From the NCBI GenBank assembly GCA_030765125.1, contig JAVCDD010000231.1, positions 1 through 41,600 of the forward strand: a stretch of 41,600 bases of DNA, read 5' to 3'. Positions 1 through 9,539 of the stretch are shown piece by piece (position 1 is the first letter of the stretch; each line of letters opens with the position of its first letter). Source of the DNA: Candidatus Hatepunaea meridiana (GTDB lineage: Bacteria > Electryoneota > AABM5-125-24 > Hatepunaeales > Hatepunaeaceae). A model generated the notes under the pieces. The model saw only the letters and a list, made by a program, of their open reading frames with translations, made no database searches and had not been told where the DNA came from. A program made the position numbers and the translations under genes.

Positions 1-21
1 CTGCGCGTCCACTTAATAATA

Positions 22-105
22 CCAGAGTAGCGCAGCTTGCTGCGTTCTTGCACGGTGGCGCATGCGTGTCTGCTTGCGAGCGCGCAGCAAGCTGCGCTAC
101 TCCGG
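22..105. repeat. Palindromic element, family E
   Basis: Two 23-nt arms (22-44 and 83-105) are inverted copies differing at one position and enclose a 38-nt spacer. The right arm has the core GCAGCAAGCTGCGCTACTCC. A related element lies at 35372-35427, where the inner CGCAGC...GCTGCG becomes CGAAGC...GCTTCG, a paired change that keeps the stem. The element lies upstream of the first giant gene. It may be a terminator of an upstream gene outside the window or a dispersed mobile palindrome; the second copy favours the latter. Confidence 0.8.
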
Positions 106-278
106 CTGAGCTAAAGGCATAACCGATAAAGAGTATTCTGTAATATATTGTTATTACCGCATTTTCAAGTTACCTTTGTATTACCCTACTCGCTCAGATT
201 GGCTGAACTTAAGTAACAGATATTACAATACATACAAAATATTACGACTCGTAAATAGGAAACTCACGCTAGCGATAC

Positions 279-318
279 AACAATATAACAATATAACAAT
301 TTAACAATTTAACAATCA
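279..318. repeat. 8-bp tandem repeat, five units
   Basis: The units read AACAATAT, AACAATAT, AACAATTT, AACAATTT, AACAATCA. This is a short AT-rich microsatellite about 185 bp upstream of the chosen start of the first giant gene. Changes in unit number could alter promoter spacing, but no promoter was firmly placed here. Confidence 0.8.
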
Positions 319-423
319 AACATATTTTCAATTCACCCATCGTTTCTCATCCATATATAAATCTTTTCCTTTCATTTTACAGTTTTTTTCACTATATTTA
401 CTATGTTACGGATAGAACAGTTG

Positions 424-449
424 CATCAAGTGTTATCACCTGACACAAC
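424..449. repeat. Degenerate copy of the TCAGGTG/CACCTGA palindrome (family I)
   Basis: The 13 bases at 437-449 (CACCTGACACAAC) are identical to the right arm of the perfect palindrome at 20356-20385. The left arm has decayed (CAAGTG instead of CAGGTG). Related copies occur at 13285-13304, 20356-20385, 23110-23149 and 24680-24711. Confidence 0.65.
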
Positions 450-501
450 TAACAAATTTCCAAAATACTCCCATCCAATAAGCCCTTTTTTAGAGGTCAA
501 T

Positions 502-3500
502 ATGCGGCGATACATGTCTGGATATTTCAGCATTGTATTACTTTTGCTAATCACAACTGCTCCCTTTGCACAGGATATTCCTCAACGTGATGATTTTGAT
601 TATAACCTGTTCGAGACCGAATTCAATTGGCTCGAAATAGAGGACGTCGGAACCGTTCTGGACGAATTAGGTGATAATGACTTTCAAGGTCCATTCCCCA
701 TCGGTTTCCGTTTTCCATACTATGGTCGTTTCTATGAGGAATTCTGGATCGGCTCCAATGGCTTCATCGGTTTCGGTCCATCCTTTGGATATAGCAGCGC
801 CTTAAGCCATGAACTACCACACGAAAGATCACCCAACAACATAATCGCACTTCTCTGGAAAGACCTGAACCCGGAAGCGTTCTGGGCTGACGGCGTTATA
901 TACCGCGGTATGCGTGAAGGTAAGCTCGTCATTCAGTTTGAAGGTATTGCAGAACGAAACGTTAACGGAATTGCTCCGGAAAATACGATTACTATGCAGC
1001 TTGTCCTTGAACCGGACGGTGATATAATCTTCCAATATGAAACTATCGGTGATGAATTCAATCTTGAAACAGGCGTCATTGGTGTTGAGGGTCACGATGG
1101 AGAAGAGGGTTTGACAGTTTTGCTTGACGGCGATATTCTTGTCGATGATTTAGAAGAGATTGCAGACAGAACAGCATTTATGGTCAGCCGAACCGGTCAT
1201 GGCATGTTTCTGGTCTGGGACGCAGGCGCTAATACATTCTCCGGTGACGCACAGGAAAGGGCATTAGTTAGATTAGGAAATGAAGTCGTTCATCTCAGTC
1301 TAAGTGAAGAACAAGCGCTGCCTGAAGACTTGGGTGATTTCGACGCTGTATTTGTAAACTTAGGCAATTATGGTGAGAACGGTCAACACTATCACACTTT
1401 AACTGAAGCAGAAGGTGAAATACTTACAGAATACCTTGAAGACGGCGGTTCTGTTTATATGGAGGGATCGGATACATGGCACAGCGATGACGTTACGGAC
1501 GTTCACCCTTACTTCAATATAAGAGGGGTTGCAGGAGGTGGTTCTCTTGAAACACCGATCAGGGGTTGGGTTGGCAGTCTCGCTGCTGGAATGGTATTCA
1601 CAAACTATCAAGCTGACGATAACAATTCCGTTGATCATCTTGTACCTATCAATGGCGCTGAAGGCGTTTTTACCTTCGTCGAAGGAGACGGCGCTTATTT
1701 CGGGATGGTATCTTTTCAGGGGGAGAGCTATCATACAATTGGATGCTCGTTTGAATATGGCGCATTAATTGATGGAAACTCAGGCACTAAACTTGAATTA
1801 ATGTCCAGGATTGTCTCTTTCCTCTTATCTCCACCTCCCAATTTCTATGCTCCGATAGACCTCACCGCAGAAGCAGCGGATCACGAGATTACTCTCTTCT
1901 GGGATATACCGCGGCGAGATATGCAGATGCAGCGCCGGATACTGGAATTGGAGCGCGATATTGCCAATTTGCTGTCTGCTGGAAACGGTGAAAAACCTGA
2001 TCGGGATACCGTCGAAAGGATTTACATCTGCCGTAGAGAAATCGCTGAAATCGAACAACAGCGAAACAACGCTCCTCGTCGAGATGATCTTGATGGATTC
2101 AATATATATGTTGACGGCGAATTTTACGATTTCACCAACGCTCATCGATTTACGGTTATAGAACTTGAGAACGGTCAGGAATACCAGTTATCCGTTACTT
2201 CGGTTTATACCGACCCGGATGGTGAATCGGATCCAGCGGGACCGATTACGGTTGTACCCGTAGGAGTATTAGATGCGCCATTCGTGGAGGATTTTGAGGA
2301 TTCTAACGGTGGATTTTACTCCATACCTGCCGATGATGCCTGGGAATGGGGTGAGCCTCCGTTTGACGCCATTGATGGCGACAACGTTTGGGGGACGCTA
2401 TTAGAAGGTAATTATCCCGATCTGGCGGAATTCAACTTGAATCTTCCCCAAGTCAACTTATCAGATGTAGATAATGCCTGGCTTGCGTTCTATCACTATA
2501 TGAATTGCGAAGGCGGATGGGATGGCGGGCGTGTAGAGATTTCTACCGACAACGGGATGCGCTGGCTGCCTCTTCAACCTCGTAGCGGTTATAACGAAGA
2601 ATCCGTATTCGTCTTTGATGGACAAGCGGCATTTTCAGGAAGTACGGGTGGTTGGGAATGGGTGACGTTTGATCTGGATGAATATATTGGTGAAACGGTC
2701 AGGATTCGCTTCAGTTTCAAGTCGGATGAGAGCAATTTCAGAGACTATGCAGGTTGGTTTATTGATAGCCTATCCATCTTTGAACCCGAATTCGGGAGTG
2801 TATATATCTGGGTCTATGATGAAAACCCTGAAGCAATTCCAAATGCGAATGTCCGATTGGGAAATATATGGTCAGGCAGGACAAACGAAATTGGCAGAAC
2901 ACCCCTAATTGAAGATGTTCCTGTAGGTTTTTATACGATTTACACATCAGCCGTAGGATTTATATCCGATACTTCCGATGTAGATGTTGAACCCGGGCAA
3001 ATAAATACCCATAATATTGTCTTGGATCCCTATAACTCGGATTTGCATATCGAAGTTGAGGATATTGAACCGGGTTCACCGCTTGAAGTGAGACTTGGTT
3101 TCGCAGAGAATATCGAACGTGAAGCCATTATCAGCAATCGTGGATTTATGGAGACCGAGTATCAGATTTATATAAATTACTTCTTCGAGGGTGGTAATCC
3201 ATATACAAGACCGGGTTTTCCCCAAAATGGGGAGGTCTGGGATTTGATTGAGACCTACGATCTGACCGCTGTAACAGGCGAACAATACTTCACCAGCGCT
3301 CAATTTATTCTTGATGGAACACCCGCCGTTTATCGTCTGGTAGCCTTTGCCGGTGATTTTAACAGTGGTGATTGCCACCTTTACCATTATTATCGCGATG
3401 GTGAGTATATAATAAATCAAATGATTCTGCATAATTCCCTCGATGGATGGGGAATGCGTGATCTGGCTTACGATGGGGATAACTTCCTGTATGGTTCCGC

Positions 3501-6500
3501 TGATGCAAGCATCCTGGAGTATGATCTAACCAATAGTCGTATTAACAGGGTAATCCATCCGGAGGTTGACCTGCTTGCCGTAAACCGTGCCATAGCTTAC
3601 GTTCCGGAGGATGATGCCTTCTGGATTGGTGACAGGGATGACTCCTGGTACAAGATCAGCAGGGAGGACGGGGAAATCCTGGATATCGTTGTTGACCACG
3701 GCTTAACAGGAGTTGTCGGTATGGCTTGGAATCCCGCTGACGGCGATGGCGCATGCCTTTACATACATAATCTGGAATCTGAAGACGGCGGTGGCGCTAT
3801 CTATAGATATAATACTGAAAACGGTGAACTGAATCGTCAATTAACAACTGTTGCCGAAGATGAAGGCTTTCCCGGTGGGGCTTTCGTTACCTACCTTTAC
3901 GATACGCATAATTACGTATTGGGAGTCGTAGTTCAGGAAGCGGATCGTGATATTGTGAAGCTCTATCAATTGGAACCTTATGATGCCTGGTTAACGGTGG
4001 ATCATTCCAACGGAGAGATCGAAGTCGACGCTGAAACTCCATTAACGATCAGCTTTGATGCTGCCGGATATATTGACATAGAACTTGAGGCTGCTGTAGA
4101 GATTCACGACCAGATGTCAGGGCAGGCGGTGCAGTTGCACTGTTATCTGTTGATAGAGGGAGCCGCTGGATCATTAGAGGGAACGGTTACTCTGGAAGGT
4201 GAGGGTGAAGATGATGTTACAGAAGTTACTTTAACGACAGGAGACATTGAAGTACACCCGGACATAGAAGGTGAATATCATTTTGATCAACTGTTTCCCG
4301 GTGAATATATTATTGAGGCTTATCTCGAAGGTTATGAAGGTTACATTAGCGATCCCCTCGAAGTCGGTCCTGATGATATTATTGAACAGGATATTACACT
4401 CCATCCATTGGAATACGGCGCAATCGCGGGTACAGTAACTTCGGTATATGAAGAAATAATAGAAGGCGTAGAAGTGATTGCGCTACTTCAAGATGACGAT
4501 GATTTATTTGCGTTTGATTCAACTGATGAAGAGGGTAATTACTCAATAACTTTGCCACCGGGTGTTTATGACGTCTTTGCCCGAAAGACCGGCTGGATTG
4601 CTGATCCGGTAAGGGATCAGGAGGTTGTTAATGATGAGGTTCCCGAGGTTAACTTTGAGATGGATGACCGCCTGAATGTCTCTTCTATCCGCGCTGATGG
4701 TTATTTTGATGACCGCGTCAATATTTATTGGCTGCCCGCCGGCAGCGACGGTGAGTTTAATACACTTACTTATGACGATGGCATCCTCGCTAATGGAGTC
4801 TATTTGGTAAATCGAAATGATATCATTGCCTCTCGTTTCGAGCCAGAGGGAACGTATGATATTCTTTCTCTTTCGATATATATACTTACACGCGACGATC
4901 AGGATGATTTCAATCTTGATCGAAACACCGACAACGCACTTTTCTATAAGGTATTTGCAGAAGACCCTGAAACCGGTTTGCCTGATCCTGATGGTATGAT
5001 TGTTGATGAATACGTTGACCAACATATGGGTTGGTTCGTCGATGAAGGTTGGACAACTATTCAGATTGACGACCAGCGCTTTCTGGAAGGACCTTTCTTC
5101 TTCGGCTGGAATCGCGATCCGGATCGCTTCCGCAACAGTGATTACGAAGTTGCCGGAATGGACGAGAGCTTTGATAATGAAGGAACCTGTTTCATCCGAA
5201 TTGATAATATATGGCGGGAATATAACGATTTCCCCGGTGACCTGATGATAAGGGTGGTGATATGGGATTATTTTGAGGATAGACGCCGGGATCTGGTTAT
5301 AGGGCAATCGCGTAATTTGCGAGCTGTCAACCCGCTGCAGTTGACAGCAGGGAGATTGTCTGCGGATGAGTTGACAGACGGTATCAGGTTAGTTTATCCT
5401 TCATTACCCTCGTTTGAGTCGTACAAGAATGTCCGATCAACCCGGTTTTTGTCAGACAAGAGTGTCCGACCTACTTGGGATGTGTCAGACAGAAATGTCC
5501 GACCTACCCGGAGGGTAACCGGGGATCCGTTTGATTGGCATGAGATATATTCCGGATTTAGTCGTCCGCGGCGCGATCTGTTTCTTGGTTACAATATATT
5601 TGTCGATAACGACCTGAGGGACGAATTGATTGAAGAAACAGAATGGGAACATACTGTCGGCAGCAATCATGAAGACGAAGAGCATACATACAGGGTTGAA
5701 CCGGTATACGAAGAAGGTGAAGCGCCGCGCAGCGCAGAAGTAGTCGCTGCCGCTAATATGCCGCCAGGACCACCGCGCTATCCGTGGGTGGAGAATGATG
5801 GTGAAGATTTCACACTTTATTGGAGTTCTCCTAATCAGAACGCCGATGGTACAGATTGCGAGGATTTTGCAGCTACTGAAGTATATCTGTCAGATCGTCT
5901 GGTTGCTACAGTGGATGCCGGTCGGAATGAATGGAGTGGCTCTGTCGATTTAGGTGAAGAAGACTGGTATAACTTCCGGTTGATCACCCGCGATGAAGTA
6001 CCTAACAGATCAGAACCAATCGAGTTTTCAGCTCCACTTGGCGTAGCTGTAGTATACAACTTTGAACGCTTCGGCAATGATCCATTTGAAGTTGATCCAC
6101 CGGATGATGCCTGGCAGCGTAGTAGTTCGAGGACGCATGGTCCTCATGGCGCATACTCCGGCAGCTATTATTATGGAATGGCGCCGCGCGATGGTCGTTA
6201 TCAGGATAATATTGAATGGTCAATCACAACGGTAGACGAGTTCCGAGTGGAAGCAGAAACAGCCCGACTCGACCTCTATCATTACATCTCTGCTGAAGAC
6301 GGACACGACGGCGGGCAATTGCTTATATCAGTAGACGGTGGGCAATGGGAATTGTTCGTTCCTGAAGAGGGTTATCCAGACCAAACAGTAGCAGCTTTTG
6401 GTAATGGACCGGCTTTCACCGGTGAGAGCCTTGAATGGGTTCCAGTAAGCTTTGACCTGTCGCCTTATCACAATCATACGGTGCGCCTGAAATGGCTGTT

Positions 6501-9399
6501 TGCTTCCGATCAGAGCATCAGTTGGTATGCCGGATGGTACATTGATGATGTTGTATTATGGAGTTGCAGTATCGTTGAACACGCCGATCTATCCGGCACA
6601 GTCATCGATCAGGACGAAAACAGTGTTGCTGACGCGACTGTCCGGACAGGCATGTTTTCTAATATGACCGACAACGAAGGCAACTATATTCTAACCGGTC
6701 TTCCTTTGGGTGAGCACACCGTTCAAGCATCCAAGCCCGGATACCAGAGCGCTGAAGCTAATGTTGATGTGCAAGCCGAAGACAACCAGCCGCTTAACCT
6801 CGAACTGTACCTTCCGATTGTGGAAGTTGATCCGGAGGGATTTGAATTCACCTTAAATGCAAATGAGCAGCTTGAAACAGAATTCAACCTTTTTAATCAT
6901 AGTGAGATAGCGTTGCCTTATGTAATCCGGTTGGAATCGACACTGGGCGGTATGCGCGATGAGAATGAAAGTCGGACGCTAAGAAGAGTTAATGCTTCCT
7001 ATCCAAGACGTGACGATCCATGGGATGTTCAATTCGATTATAACCTTACAGAAATAACCGATCTTCGAAGATTTACTGGAGCAGAGTTTGCAAATGGCAA
7101 TTTCTATATCACCGCAGGAGATCCGGAACGTGGAGCAGTTATAGCGGTACTTAACTCTGAAGGAAGACTACTACAGATATTCCCGCAACCTATTGAACAA
7201 GTTGGCTGGGGAATGAGAGATTTAGCCTGGGATGGAGAATTTTTGTACGGTTCTCAGGATAGAGAGATATGTGTATTCAACCTCTTCGGTGAATTGGATA
7301 ATCAGTTTGCCGGCGCTCCTTTAGACATTAACAGAGCCCTTGCTTATGATCCTGAAGCGAACGGCTTATGGGTGACTCAATGGGATGAAGCCTGGTATTT
7401 GATTGATATGGAAGGGAACGTTCAATACGAGTGGTTTGATCATGGCTTGAACGGTGTATACGGGTTTGCTTATCATCCTGATGATCCTGATGAGATGCCT
7501 CTGTATGCGCTGAACCTCGAAGAGGACGGCAGAACCGGTATCTACCGAGCTAATCCATATAACGATGAGATAGAACAAGTTCAAATCGTTGATGGTGAAC
7601 CAGGCGGGTGCTTCATTACCGGCGGTTGGGATTCTAATTTCTGGATTCTGGGTGGGATATTTAATGCGGATGATCCTCATCTGACGGGTCTGGAACTAAG
7701 CAGACGTGAAGGCTGGATACAGGTGGATCCGCTTAACGCTGAAATCGCGGCGGACAGCCAGGAAGAATTTACTGTGACCATTGCTATACCAGAAGATGTG
7801 GATCCGGATGATGAGTTTAGCGCTGAAATCAGCGTCAGAGCATTCGGTGCAGAACAAATTAGCGTTATTGTGTCAGTTGATATAGAAGAAGGCTTCCGGG
7901 GGTTCGACAATCCTGAAGAATCCGACGAGTTTATGACGCTGCATATCGAGTCGGTTACTTTTAGAGGTGGTGATTTGCCAATATGCAGCGAGATTGCTGT
8001 ATTCACACCGAGGGATGACGTTGGAGGCGTTGTCAGGTGGCTTGGTGAAGCGGTTGATCTGATTGCTTATGCATCTCAAAGCGGCTTCCGTAACGACGAA
8101 TCCTTCGATTTCAGAATCTGGGATTTTGAATCGGAAGAGATATTTGCAGCCGAAGCGGAATTCGATCAGGATCCTTCAACATTCCAGAGTGAGGAGGATG
8201 CTTATGTCAGATTGATCGTTGATCCTCCCGAAAGTCATACGGTAACTTTACTTCGCGGCTGGAATCTCGTCTCGACTTATGTGGATCCGTTTGAACCGGA
8301 TATAACGGTGTTACTAAGGGAAGTAAACGAAGCAGGTCAGCTTGTCATCATCAAGGACATAGAAGGTGATTTCTGGTGGCCCCGGTTCCGTTATAATGGT
8401 CTGGGTGACTGGGATGTGCTTCAAGGATATTATATCAGGGTTACTGAGGACACAGAATTTGATGCAGTCGGTGAGAGGATTGCGCCCGATACACCAATAC
8501 AACTGCGCGCCGGTTGGAATATGATAAGTTACCTGTTTGATAATCCCGTGCACAGCACAATAGCGTGGGAAGGCATCGCTGATGATTTGATAATTGCCAA
8601 GGATGGATTCGGTTTATTCTGGGTGCCGCAATGGAATTTTAACAACCTTGGTAATTTATCGTCCGGACAGGGATATAAACTGAATATGAGCAATAATCGG
8701 GAACTGGTTTACAATCAAGGAGATGGTCGAGAGCTCATCGTGCCCCCAAATTCAGGGAGGCAGCATCTGTCTTTATCAACCGGTTCCGATATGAGTTTAC
8801 TAATTACCGGTGTTAATACTCCCTTCATTGCAGGTGATTCCGAAATAATAATCTATGCGGGTGCAAATAATCTTCCGGTTGGAAGAGCCATATTGGATGA
8901 ATTACCCTGCGGTGTGATCGTCCGTGGCGACGATGAAACCACCGATGAGATTGACGGCGCCGTTGAAGGTGATTTGTTGACCATTGTTATTAACAATAAT
9001 AATGAGGAAAACACCGCGAGAGTTCAGAGTTCACCCCGATACTTCGGGATGCCTTCTCAAATAGAGGGTGAACTATGTTATTTCCAGGACGGCTTCGCTG
9101 TTTTTCAAGTAGAACTGCCGAATATCCAGATCCCATCAGACTTTGTCGTAAACGAAGCATATCCCAATCCGTTTAACAGTCATACAGTCCTGCAGTTCGG
9201 CTTGCCGGAAGCGAGCATAGTATCTATAATCATTCGTGACCTTAACGGCAGGAAGATTTATACAACTCCGGCTGTCAGTTATCAGGAAGGTTGGCATTCG
9301 CTGGAAATAGATGCTTCACGCTGGGCGAGTGGGATTTATTTGGCGGAAGTTAATACTCCGGTGAAAGGGATTATAAGAAAGTTGGTGTTGTTACGATAG
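502..9399 (+). CDS. Giant multidomain secreted protein with T9SS-type sorting domain (about 2965 aa)
   Basis: The start is placed at ATG 502, not the in-frame ATG 403. AGAGGT precedes it by a few bases and it opens directly into a signal peptide (residues 1-25, ending FAQD). Modules seen in order: a nidogen-like beta domain (about 34-230), an amidotransferase-like fold (230-445), an FN3 domain interrupted by a charged coiled coil (447-590), a MAM-like jelly roll (593-765), a carboxypeptidase-regulatory-like domain (766-843), a beta-propeller (912-1220), two more regulatory-like domains (1221-1387), and a beta region. Then come an 11-aa x3 repeat (1640-1672), FN3, a second jelly roll (1850-2027), a fourth regulatory-like domain, a second propeller (2170-2400), a GDEIAVF-like domain, paired GWNLVS/GWNMIS repeats (2579-2747), and a sorting domain with YPNPFNS and SGIY (2882-2965). 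It is probably surface-attached or secreted. No catalytic motif was recognised, so adhesion or a structural role is inference. Confidence 0.9.
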   Translation: MRRYMSGYFSIVLLLLITTAPFAQDIPQRDDFDYNLFETEFNWLEIEDVGTVLDELGDNDFQGPFPIGFRFPYYGRFYEEFWIGSNGFIGFGPSFGYSSALSHELPHERSPNNIIALLWKDLNPEAFWADGVIYRGMREGKLVIQFEGIAERNVNGIAPENTITMQLVLEPDGDIIFQYETIGDEFNLETGVIGVEGHDGEEGLTVLLDGDILVDDLEEIADRTAFMVSRTGHGMFLVWDAGANTFSGDAQERALVRLGNEVVHLSLSEEQALPEDLGDFDAVFVNLGNYGENGQHYHTLTEAEGEILTEYLEDGGSVYMEGSDTWHSDDVTDVHPYFNIRGVAGGGSLETPIRGWVGSLAAGMVFTNYQADDNNSVDHLVPINGAEGVFTFVEGDGAYFGMVSFQGESYHTIGCSFEYGALIDGNSGTKLELMSRIVSFLLSPPPNFYAPIDLTAEAADHEITLFWDIPRRDMQMQRRILELERDIANLLSAGNGEKPDRDTVERIYICRREIAEIEQQRNNAPRRDDLDGFNIYVDGEFYDFTNAHRFTVIELENGQEYQLSVTSVYTDPDGESDPAGPITVVPVGVLDAPFVEDFEDSNGGFYSIPADDAWEWGEPPFDAIDGDNVWGTLLEGNYPDLAEFNLNLPQVNLSDVDNAWLAFYHYMNCEGGWDGGRVEISTDNGMRWLPLQPRSGYNEESVFVFDGQAAFSGSTGGWEWVTFDLDEYIGETVRIRFSFKSDESNFRDYAGWFIDSLSIFEPEFGSVYIWVYDENPEAIPNANVRLGNIWSGRTNEIGRTPLIEDVPVGFYTIYTSAVGFISDTSDVDVEPGQINTHNIVLDPYNSDLHIEVEDIEPGSPLEVRLGFAENIEREAIISNRGFMETEYQIYINYFFEGGNPYTRPGFPQNGEVWDLIETYDLTAVTGEQYFTSAQFILDGTPAVYRLVAFAGDFNSGDCHLYHYYRDGEYIINQMILHNSLDGWGMRDLAYDGDNFLYGSADASILEYDLTNSRINRVIHPEVDLLAVNRAIAYVPEDDAFWIGDRDDSWYKISREDGEILDIVVDHGLTGVVGMAWNPADGDGACLYIHNLESEDGGGAIYRYNTENGELNRQLTTVAEDEGFPGGAFVTYLYDTHNYVLGVVVQEADRDIVKLYQLEPYDAWLTVDHSNGEIEVDAETPLTISFDAAGYIDIELEAAVEIHDQMSGQAVQLHCYLLIEGAAGSLEGTVTLEGEGEDDVTEVTLTTGDIEVHPDIEGEYHFDQLFPGEYIIEAYLEGYEGYISDPLEVGPDDIIEQDITLHPLEYGAIAGTVTSVYEEIIEGVEVIALLQDDDDLFAFDSTDEEGNYSITLPPGVYDVFARKTGWIADPVRDQEVVNDEVPEVNFEMDDRLNVSSIRADGYFDDRVNIYWLPAGSDGEFNTLTYDDGILANGVYLVNRNDIIASRFEPEGTYDILSLSIYILTRDDQDDFNLDRNTDNALFYKVFAEDPETGLPDPDGMIVDEYVDQHMGWFVDEGWTTIQIDDQRFLEGPFFFGWNRDPDRFRNSDYEVAGMDESFDNEGTCFIRIDNIWREYNDFPGDLMIRVVIWDYFEDRRRDLVIGQSRNLRAVNPLQLTAGRLSADELTDGIRLVYPSLPSFESYKNVRSTRFLSDKSVRPTWDVSDRNVRPTRRVTGDPFDWHEIYSGFSRPRRDLFLGYNIFVDNDLRDELIEETEWEHTVGSNHEDEEHTYRVEPVYEEGEAPRSAEVVAAANMPPGPPRYPWVENDGEDFTLYWSSPNQNADGTDCEDFAATEVYLSDRLVATVDAGRNEWSGSVDLGEEDWYNFRLITRDEVPNRSEPIEFSAPLGVAVVYNFERFGNDPFEVDPPDDAWQRSSSRTHGPHGAYSGSYYYGMAPRDGRYQDNIEWSITTVDEFRVEAETARLDLYHYISAEDGHDGGQLLISVDGGQWELFVPEEGYPDQTVAAFGNGPAFTGESLEWVPVSFDLSPYHNHTVRLKWLFASDQSISWYAGWYIDDVVLWSCSIVEHADLSGTVIDQDENSVADATVRTGMFSNMTDNEGNYILTGLPLGEHTVQASKPGYQSAEANVDVQAEDNQPLNLELYLPIVEVDPEGFEFTLNANEQLETEFNLFNHSEIALPYVIRLESTLGGMRDENESRTLRRVNASYPRRDDPWDVQFDYNLTEITDLRRFTGAEFANGNFYITAGDPERGAVIAVLNSEGRLLQIFPQPIEQVGWGMRDLAWDGEFLYGSQDREICVFNLFGELDNQFAGAPLDINRALAYDPEANGLWVTQWDEAWYLIDMEGNVQYEWFDHGLNGVYGFAYHPDDPDEMPLYALNLEEDGRTGIYRANPYNDEIEQVQIVDGEPGGCFITGGWDSNFWILGGIFNADDPHLTGLELSRREGWIQVDPLNAEIAADSQEEFTVTIAIPEDVDPDDEFSAEISVRAFGAEQISVIVSVDIEEGFRGFDNPEESDEFMTLHIESVTFRGGDLPICSEIAVFTPRDDVGGVVRWLGEAVDLIAYASQSGFRNDESFDFRIWDFESEEIFAAEAEFDQDPSTFQSEEDAYVRLIVDPPESHTVTLLRGWNLVSTYVDPFEPDITVLLREVNEAGQLVIIKDIEGDFWWPRFRYNGLGDWDVLQGYYIRVTEDTEFDAVGERIAPDTPIQLRAGWNMISYLFDNPVHSTIAWEGIADDLIIAKDGFGLFWVPQWNFNNLGNLSSGQGYKLNMSNNRELVYNQGDGRELIVPPNSGRQHLSLSTGSDMSLLITGVNTPFIAGDSEIIIYAGANNLPVGRAILDELPCGVIVRGDDETTDEIDGAVEGDLLTIVINNNNEENTARVQSSPRYFGMPSQIEGELCYFQDGFAVFQVELPNIQIPSDFVVNEAYPNPFNSHTVLQFGLPEASIVSIIIRDLNGRKIYTTPAVSYQEGWHSLEIDASRWASGIYLAEVNTPVKGIIRKLVLLR
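5418..5516 (+). repeat. Three tandem 33-bp units inside the first giant gene
   Basis: Units begin at 5418, 5451 and 5484 and encode 11-aa repeats: SYKNVRSTRFL, SDKSVRPTWDV, SDRNVRPTRRV. Bases 5454-5475 of the middle unit are identical over 22 bp to 32723-32744 at the lutA-lutB junction. The same word appears in reverse orientation, 20 of 24 bases, at the edge of the palindromic element at 13931. This looks like an intergenic repeat that entered a coding region in frame and was amplified. Confidence 0.85.
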
Positions 9400-9411
9400 G
9401 GAAACCCGTTT

Positions 9412-9492
9412 TGAGTGCGCGCTTTAGCGCGTATTGGTTATGCGAAAAGTTATGTCCCATAAAGTAAACTCTGGACGTGCTAAAGCGCACTC
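9412..9492. repeat. Imperfect palindrome between giant genes 1 and 2
   Basis: Left arm 9412-9431 (GAGTGCGCGCTTTAGCGCG...) pairs with right arm 9475-9492 (CGTGCTAAAGCGCACTC) apart from a two-base gap. It fills most of the 140-bp gap between stop and start. It lacks a clean T-tract, so termination is only possible. Confidence 0.7.
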
Positions 9493-9539
9493 AGAGTGTT
9501 TGAACACTTGCAAACTTGAAACTAACAAGAGGTAAAAAA

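Larger units (their letters stand above)
106..501. other. Gene-free, AT-rich upstream region of the first giant gene
   Basis: No convincing gene is present. The stretch holds a tandem array of the 8-mer AACAATAT/AACAATTT (279-318) and a degenerate copy of the CACCTGACAC palindrome family (424-449). A TATATT-like box lies near 392-397 without a clear -35 partner. A frame continuous with the giant gene opens at 403, but codons 403-501 run through the palindrome copy and precede the signal peptide, so they are probably untranslated leader. Confidence 0.5.

Noticed and set aside
403..501. Longer start of the first giant protein at ATG 403
   Set aside because: It adds 33 residues before a clear signal peptide, runs through a dispersed palindrome copy, and the AGAGGT site serves ATG 502.
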